The notes under the pieces were generated by a model. It searched no databases and was not told the DNA's origin. It saw nothing but the letters and a program-made list of their open reading frames with translations. A stretch of DNA of 64,000 nt from Hymenobacter convexus (lineage in GTDB: Bacteria; Bacteroidota; Bacteroidia; Cytophagales; Hymenobacteraceae), in contig NZ_JAUQON010000016.1 of assembly GCF_030580955.1 (NCBI RefSeq), forward strand, positions 1-64,000. The letters are read 5' to 3'. The position numbers were made by a program, and so were the translations under genes. This document shows, piece by piece, positions 59,344 through 64,000 of this stretch. The stretch's first letter is position 1, and every line of letters starts with the position of its first letter.

Positions 59344-61419
59344 ATGGAACATGAACTCACCTTCCAGAAGATTAAGGAGCAGGTTGAGCTGCCCGAGCTG
59401 CTAAGCCACTTCGGCTACAACCTCAAAAAAGGCGAGCATTTGGGCAAAGGCAAATGGCGCGTTTTTGAGGGCGATGATACGCTGGTGGTCTTCAAGGGCC
59501 GGGGCGGCGACTGGATGTATTTCAACACCCAGGATGACCGCGACAAGGGCAGCGTCATCGACTGGATGAAGAACCGGGTCAGCTCCGACCGCATCGTCGG
59601 CCTTGGCCCGCTGCCGGGCCGCAACCTCTGGCAGTCAGTCAACGACCACTTCCGCGCCTACCTCAGCCTGCCCGAGGAGCAGCGCCCCCGGCTCGACCTG
59701 CCACCCATCGTGGAAACCGCGCCGGGGGAGAAATTCCATAGCATCTACACCCAGCACTGCCGGCCGCTCGAAAACACGGCCTACCTGGAAGGGCGCGGTA
59801 TTACCAAAAGCACGATTGCCAACCCGCAATTTGCAGGCCGCATCCTCAACCAGCTCTACACGGTGCAGAAGGAGGGACTACCGGCCAAGACCTACGTCAA
59901 TACGGCCTTTCCTGCCTACCACGAGGGGCGCGTAGTGGGACTGGAGCTGAAAGGGGAAGGCTTCAAAGGGCAGGCTCCCGAAAGCCAGTTCACCCGCTCG
60001 CTATGGCTGAGCAGGCTGCCCGAGGGCCGGCCGGCGGCGGTGCTGGTCGTAAGTGAATCGGCCCTCGATACGCTGTCCTACGCGCAGCTGCATCCCGGTG
60101 AAAGCGCCCTATATGCCTCGACGGCCGGCACACTCACCCAGAACAAGATTTTCGAGCTGAAGCGGCTGCTCAGCGAGGAAGGCATTCCGGTCATTCGGGC
60201 CGCTTTTGACAACGATACGCAGGGCCACCACTTCGATACCCGGCTGCTGGCGGGCCTGGCCAGCGAGCAAAACCCGATGAAAGTAGTCCGGGAGCACGAG
60301 CACCTGCTGACCGTCGAAATCACCGCCGTCCACCCGGCCGGCGTGCAGGCGCTCAGCCAGCACCTCAAAAGCTACAACGACCAGGCTACCCGGCAGTACG
60401 CCCAGGAAAACGGGGAGCCGGGCAATCCGGCCAGTAGCCAGACCCTGCGCGACGAGCTGATTCACTCCAACAAGCTGGGGGCCCACACCTACCAGTTTCA
60501 CGTGCCGATGAGCCGGGAGGCGCTGGGGGCCTTTAATGAGGCAGCCAGCCAGACGTTGGGCTTTGAGCACCGGGTGGAGATTGTGAAAAGCCAGGGCAAG
60601 GATTGGAACCAGGACCTCAAGCACGACCAGTTGCAGCGGGTGGTGCAGCGCGAGCTGGATGACATTGACGAGGACCAGTATGGCTTCGGCCAGCAGCACT
60701 GGGACAACCCACCCATCGAAGGCCAGGGCAAAATCACGCAGCAGCATGAGGCCCAAGTCCTAGCCCGCAACCAGGGTGAGCGGCTGCTTGTAGTCGAGTT
60801 TCGGGAAAGCCGCGATGCCATCGCGCTGCTGCCCGCCCTGCGGGAGAACCTCGAAAGGGTCGGGCTCACCATTGACCACGCCGTTAAGCTGGAAACCAAT
60901 GCGCCCCGGGAAATTGCCACGGAGCTTACCCTGCGCTACCGGCTGGATTCGCCGCAGCTGCTGGCCATCAGCGACGCGCTGGATGCATTGCGGCTAAACC
61001 CCAGGGCCACTGTGATTGAGCCGCTGCCGGATGCAATGGAGCGCCGGCAGCTTGCCGCCGCGCAGGAGCAGCTGCGGCAGGCCCGGCCCAAGCTGGTGCC
61101 CAGTGACTCGCCCGCCCACGACCAGGCCCGGCAATCGTTTATCGAAGCGGCGGGCCTGGTGGCCCGGGAGCTGCGTGAGAGCGCTGCCACACTGAACGCG
61201 GCCCGTTTGCAGGAGGTCAGCCGGCAGCTTCTGACCAAGCCGGCGCTGGAAGGCCTGAACCGGGAAAACGTGGAGAAGGTGCTGGCCGTGGTCGATAAGC
61301 TTGACACGTTGAAGGATAATCCCGCCGTGCAGCAGCTCCGCCAAGCCGTGCAGCAATTGGAGCAGCCTGTCCAGACGCAGCAAGTGCTGCAAAAGCCCCG
61401 ACCTGGTCCCCGCTTGTAA
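59344..61419 (+). CDS. Toprim/DUF3991 primase-like protein
   Basis: This 691-residue protein starts MEHELTFQKIKEQVELPELL. The DUF3991 zone (about 95-200) has YLEGRGITKSTIANPQFAGRI. A Toprim fold follows, with the acidic Glu/Asp set in VLVVSESALDTLSYAQL and the D-x-D of AAFDNDTQGHHFD. The C-terminal half has repeated helical units. It may act as the TraP-like primase or DNA-processing protein during transfer. It ends LQKPRPGPRL, resembling the tails of the Fic and DUF3945 proteins. Confidence 0.9.
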   Translation: MEHELTFQKIKEQVELPELLSHFGYNLKKGEHLGKGKWRVFEGDDTLVVFKGRGGDWMYFNTQDDRDKGSVIDWMKNRVSSDRIVGLGPLPGRNLWQSVNDHFRAYLSLPEEQRPRLDLPPIVETAPGEKFHSIYTQHCRPLENTAYLEGRGITKSTIANPQFAGRILNQLYTVQKEGLPAKTYVNTAFPAYHEGRVVGLELKGEGFKGQAPESQFTRSLWLSRLPEGRPAAVLVVSESALDTLSYAQLHPGESALYASTAGTLTQNKIFELKRLLSEEGIPVIRAAFDNDTQGHHFDTRLLAGLASEQNPMKVVREHEHLLTVEITAVHPAGVQALSQHLKSYNDQATRQYAQENGEPGNPASSQTLRDELIHSNKLGAHTYQFHVPMSREALGAFNEAASQTLGFEHRVEIVKSQGKDWNQDLKHDQLQRVVQRELDDIDEDQYGFGQQHWDNPPIEGQGKITQQHEAQVLARNQGERLLVVEFRESRDAIALLPALRENLERVGLTIDHAVKLETNAPREIATELTLRYRLDSPQLLAISDALDALRLNPRATVIEPLPDAMERRQLAAAQEQLRQARPKLVPSDSPAHDQARQSFIEAAGLVARELRESAATLNAARLQEVSRQLLTKPALEGLNRENVEKVLAVVDKLDTLKDNPAVQQLRQAVQQLEQPVQTQQVLQKPRPGPRL

Positions 61420-61449
61420 GCCCGGCAACGCTGGCAATGCGGGCTTTCC
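61418..61449 (+). terminator. Terminator after the Toprim gene
   Basis: AAGCCCG overlaps the stop codon and pairs with CGGGCTT around a 15-base loop, followed by TCCC; a moderate hairpin. The rest of the gap to 61718 holds one further terminator and no gene I can support. Confidence 0.6.
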
Positions 61450-61662
61450 CGTAGTTAGCCGCTCCATAACGGGGCGTATTTTTTTATACCCGGCAAGATA
61501 GTCCCCTCCGTGACCGGTGGTAGAAGTAGGGCCAGTAGCTAAGGGTGGTGCCGCTGACACTACCTGTATTACCCCACCGCCCGCAACGACGTCGCAAGTA
61601 GCTGTGGGAAAGGTTGGGGGCAATAACCCGCCACGACGGAGCAACTGGGCAGAAGAAAATGA

Positions 61663-61695
61663 GGAGTGCCCAAGACTTGTTCGGGCACTCCTTTT
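61663..61695 (-). terminator. Terminator of the right-hand copper operon
   Basis: GGAGTGCCC and GGGCACTCC pair around an 11-base loop. T runs occur on both strands (TTTT on plus; CATTTT on minus), so it can end transcription of the leftward genes above it. Confidence 0.8.
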
Positions 61696-61718
61696 CACTG
61701 TCAGTTAAGGGCCGATTA

Positions 61719-62048
61719 TTACAAAGCGGCGCGGCAAGCCTCCTCGCAACGACGGCAGGCGGCGGCGCATTCCTGGCAGTGCTGCATGTGGGCTCCGTGC
61801 TTTTCGCACTCATCGCCGCAGGCCTTGCAGACTTCGGCGCACTCGCGCAGCAGGTGCTGGCCGTGAACGGAGCCGCGGGCAACCAAGCGGGCAGTGAGGG
61901 CGCAGATGTCGGCGCAGTCGCGGTCGAGGCTGATGCAGGGCACCATCATTTTTACGTCGGGCTCCTGCAAGCAGGCGGTGGCACACCACTCGCAGGCGGC
62001 CACGCAGGCAGTGAGGGCGTCGAGCAGATTCTGATGTTGATTGTTCAT
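61719..62048 (-). CDS. Four-helix-bundle copper-binding protein (Csp/DUF326-like)
   Basis: This 109-residue protein has about 16 cysteines spaced as CxxxC and CxxC along helices: CVAACEWCATAC, DRDCADICA, ECAEVCKACGDEC, HCQECAAACRRCEEAC. This is the pattern of cytosolic copper storage protein Csp3 and DUF326. There is no signal peptide from the ATG at 62048, so it likely stores Cu(I) in the cytoplasm. It is the last gene of the right-hand copper operon. Confidence 0.9.
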   Translation of the reverse strand: MNNQHQNLLDALTACVAACEWCATACLQEPDVKMMVPCISLDRDCADICALTARLVARGSVHGQHLLRECAEVCKACGDECEKHGAHMQHCQECAAACRRCEEACRAAL

Positions 62049-62104
62049 GGGTTGGGAGAATAAGAGCGTAAAAAATGAAATGAAAAAGTGCGTGGACCGG
62101 GTCT

Positions 62105-62359
62105 TTATTTTTTTACCAGGTCCATGCCGCACTTGGGGCACTTGCCGGGCTCGTTGGCGATGACCTCCGGGTGCATGGTGCAGGTATAGGTTTCGGCGGC
62201 CACGCCCGGCCCGGGGTTACCAGCCGGTTTGGCCGTGCTATCCGAGGCGACGGTGGAAGTGGCCGATGTGGCGGTTTCGGCGCTGCCCTTATTATCGGAG
62301 CAGGCCGTGGTGACGGCGAAGCTGGTGAGCACAAGGCCTAGAAACAGAAGCTTTTTCAT
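62105..62359 (-). CDS. Small lipoprotein with heavy-metal-binding domain
   Basis: This 84-residue lipoprotein (lipobox VTTAC) has a Ser/Thr/Ala linker and a C-terminal HMBD YTCTMHPEVIANEPGKCPKCG, followed by MDLVKK. It consists of a lipid anchor plus one metal-binding domain. It lies 73 bases after the RND adaptor gene and before the Csp-like gene. It is probably a periplasmic copper shuttle, comparable in role to CusF. Confidence 0.85.
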   Translation of the reverse strand: MKKLLFLGLVLTSFAVTTACSDNKGSAETATSATSTVASDSTAKPAGNPGPGVAAETYTCTMHPEVIANEPGKCPKCGMDLVKK

Positions 62360-62432
62360 GGGATTAAAATGGGGTGATTGAAAACAGGTGCCGGACCGCG
62401 GCCCCCAACGGATTACTGTTTGGATTGGAAGC

Positions 62433-63821
62433 CTACATACTCATGCCGTTCATGCTGTCGGTGGCGCCCTGGCGCAGGGAGTACTCGCTTTGCAGCAGGT
62501 AGGCCCCGGACACCACAACCTTTTCTCCAGCCCGCAGACCCGTTGTGATGGGTACACTGCTGGCCGAGCCCTCGCCCGTGCTCACCCGCACGCGGCGGTA
62601 CTGCCGCTCGCCGGTCTGCGTCCAGAGGTAGCTGGCCTGCCCATCCCGAATCAGGGCTTCCACGGGCACGCGCAGCATGGTTTGGGCGGTGGCTGCCGTC
62701 GTTGGGGCATCGAGCAGCACGTTGGCCTGCGCCCCCGGCAGCAGGCGGCCGTTGGGGTTGGCCAGCTGAATGCGGGCGAGCGTAACCTGGCTGCCACCGT
62801 TAAGCTCGGGGCTGAGAAAGACGACGTTGCCCCGAAACGAGCCGGACTCCCCGGCCACCTGCACCCTGACGGCCTTGCCCAACGGCAGCCGGGCCACGTC
62901 CCGTGGATAGAGTTGTGCTTCGACCCAGACGGTGGACAGGTTGGTGAGCGTGACCAGCGGGCTGCCCTCGGTCACGTACTGGCCCTGCACCACGTCGAGG
63001 GTTTGCACGGTGCCGGTGGTCGGGCTGAAATACGTGACTACCGGGTTGGGCCGGCCCCGGGCGGCCAGTTGCTGCAGTTGGCCAGTTGTCATACCTAGCA
63101 GCCGTAGCTTCTGGCCCGCGGCCTCGGCAAATTGATGATAAGCCCCGCCCTGCTCGCGGCTTTGGGCTCGGGCCAGCAGGTATTCCTGCTGCAGGGCCTG
63201 CAGCTGTTCGCTGTATACGGAAAACAGGGGCGCGCCCCGATGCAACAGCTGTCCGGTCTGGCGCACGTACAAGTGTTCAATGCGCCCGGTCACCCGGCTG
63301 CTCACGCTCTCAGTTTGCAAAGCATCGGCGGTGATGGTGCCGGTTAGCACGGTGGGTGCGGGGCTTTCCGCAGGGTGGGTGCCGATGACCTGCGCGTGGA
63401 TGTTGCCCAATAAGACCTGTTGCGCGGTCAGCGTCAGGTCCGCGCTGCTAGCCGACGCGCTGCCCGCAGGGGTCGGTTGAGCGGCCTGCTTCACCAGGTC
63501 CATGCCGCAGATGGGACAGAGGCCGGGTTTGGCTTGGTGTACCTGCGGGTGCATCGGGCAGGTGTACACGGCGGCGCTGGCGGCGGGCTTTCTGGCTGCC
63601 GGGGCCGACTTTATTGCAATCAGGGCCATGCCGCAGATAGGACACGGGCCGGGGGCTTCCGCGTGGACTTGTGGGTGCATGGAGCAGGTGTAATATACTT
63701 TCTCACCCACTGCCCCCGGGCTGGCGGGCTTGGTTTTCTGGCAAGCCGCGCTGCTCATTGCTACCAATAGCACCAGCAGCCAGCGGCCGGCCCAACGCGC
63801 AAATGGGTGTGGCTTAGTCAT
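62433..63821 (-). CDS. RND efflux adaptor (CusB-like) with two heavy-metal-binding domains
   Basis: This 462-residue lipoprotein or exported adaptor has a leader ending SSAAC. Two HMBD copies follow (YTCSMHPQV...CPICGMALI and YTCPMHPQV...CPICGMDLV, residues about 45-120), then the CusB/HlyD core: beta-barrel and lipoyl halves (RVTGRIEHLYVRQTGQLLHRGAPLF, VVQGQYVTEGSPLVTLTNLSTVWVEAQLYP). The Met-rich tail is SMNGMSM. It would connect a CusA-type pump with a TolC-type channel. The start ATG 63821 overlaps the preceding gene by 8 bases (ATGACTAA). Confidence 0.92.
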   Translation of the reverse strand: MTKPHPFARWAGRWLLVLLVAMSSAACQKTKPASPGAVGEKVYYTCSMHPQVHAEAPGPCPICGMALIAIKSAPAARKPAASAAVYTCPMHPQVHQAKPGLCPICGMDLVKQAAQPTPAGSASASSADLTLTAQQVLLGNIHAQVIGTHPAESPAPTVLTGTITADALQTESVSSRVTGRIEHLYVRQTGQLLHRGAPLFSVYSEQLQALQQEYLLARAQSREQGGAYHQFAEAAGQKLRLLGMTTGQLQQLAARGRPNPVVTYFSPTTGTVQTLDVVQGQYVTEGSPLVTLTNLSTVWVEAQLYPRDVARLPLGKAVRVQVAGESGSFRGNVVFLSPELNGGSQVTLARIQLANPNGRLLPGAQANVLLDAPTTAATAQTMLRVPVEALIRDGQASYLWTQTGERQYRRVRVSTGEGSASSVPITTGLRAGEKVVVSGAYLLQSEYSLRQGATDSMNGMSM

Positions 63822-64000
63822 GGAGAGTGGAATTTGTGGTGGACGAGGTTTGCAGGAAGCTTTCGCTGTCGACCAAGTATTGGCCATTGGCAGCCACATC
63901 TTCCGTGCCGGTCAGGCCCTGCCGTACCAGTACTTGCGCGGCCGTGCGCTGGCCCACCTGCACCGTGATAGGCACGAAGGTGCGGCCGCGCCGCACAAAG
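63814..64000 (-). CDS. C-terminal end of a second RND adaptor or efflux protein
   Basis: These are the last 61 residues of a protein running in from the right edge. TFVPITVQVGQRTAAQVLVRQGLTGTEDVAANGQYLVDSESF has the membrane-proximal end pattern of HlyD/CusB adaptors (VxVGxR...V..GL..GE.V...G..L.DSE). It overlaps the next adaptor gene by 8 bases. The partial length prevents a firmer call. Confidence 0.65.
   Translation of the reverse strand, partial: FVRRGRTFVPITVQVGQRTAAQVLVRQGLTGTEDVAANGQYLVDSESFLQTSSTTNSTLHD

Noticed and set aside
61517..61708. Short plus-strand open frame after the Toprim gene
   Set aside because: It runs through a terminator hairpin and has no recognisable feature.
21174..61718. 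Integrase and direct-repeat attachment sites expected for an integrative conjugative element
   Set aside because: No integrase or transposase gene and no convincing matching repeats at the two ends were found, so plasmid versus integrated state is left open.

Overview
The window looks like Bacteroidota DNA, most likely a Hymenobacter-like member of the Cytophagales. The evidence is the high GC, the CTnDOT-style tra genes (TraE/F/G/J/K/M/N), DUF-type families typical of this phylum (DUF4138, DUF3945, DUF4942, DUF6922), and promoter-like TAnnTTTG -7 boxes instead of sigma70 boxes. I saw no rRNA, tRNA, CRISPR array, transposase or integrase, so I cannot tell whether this is a conjugative plasmid or part of an integrative conjugative element (ICE).

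Region 1 (1-13124) is a copper/heavy-metal island. A leftward operon encodes a HYC_CC_PP-like His-rich protein, a tiny membrane protein, three exported proteins with the YxCPMHPE...CPKCGM heavy-metal-binding domain (one fused to DUF305) and the start of a TolC-type outer-membrane protein. A rightward set encodes a trypsin-like protease, the copper ATPase CopA, a membrane-anchored cupredoxin, an AraC regulator with an MxCxxC metal-binding N-terminus, two DUF305 lipoproteins and a DUF4396 membrane protein. A 12-base motif, AAATTATGCAAG, recurs four times ahead of these genes. The right edge (61719-64000) has more of the same theme: a four-helix-bundle Cys-rich copper protein, an HMBD lipoprotein and two RND adaptor genes.

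Region 2 (13223-16942) is a small defence-like cluster: a protein pairing a HhH domain with a PD-(D/E)xK-like domain, a membrane-anchored Mrr-type nuclease, a DUF4238 protein and a conserved 60-residue protein. Region 3 (17046-21104) is an arsenic operon (small unknown gene, ArsR, DUF6428, metallophosphoesterase, GNAT, ACR3, ArsC) read leftward from a promoter embedded in a perfect palindrome.

Region 4 (21700-61419) is a conjugative element. It holds a DUF4942 methyltransferase, a Fic toxin flanked by two VbhA-like antitoxins, a DUF6922/AbiEii pair, the tra mating-apparatus operon (37124 to 26919), and a cargo block of two LytTR two-component systems, an ECF sigma factor, a di-heme cytochrome and a hydrolase. 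These are followed by ParA and a probable DNA-binding partner, an octamer-phased AT-rich repeat, a likely oriT, MobC, relaxase, coupling protein, a complete QatABCD anti-phage system, and DUF3945 and Toprim/DUF3991 proteins.

Two features tie this region together. The three conjugation transcription units (tra, coupling protein, DUF3945) share a long upstream element with fixed internal spacing. The Fic and AbiEii-like proteins share a basic C-terminal tail with the DUF3945 and Toprim proteins, and more loosely with the relaxase. This raises the possibility that toxins carried on the element are exported through its own type IV apparatus.
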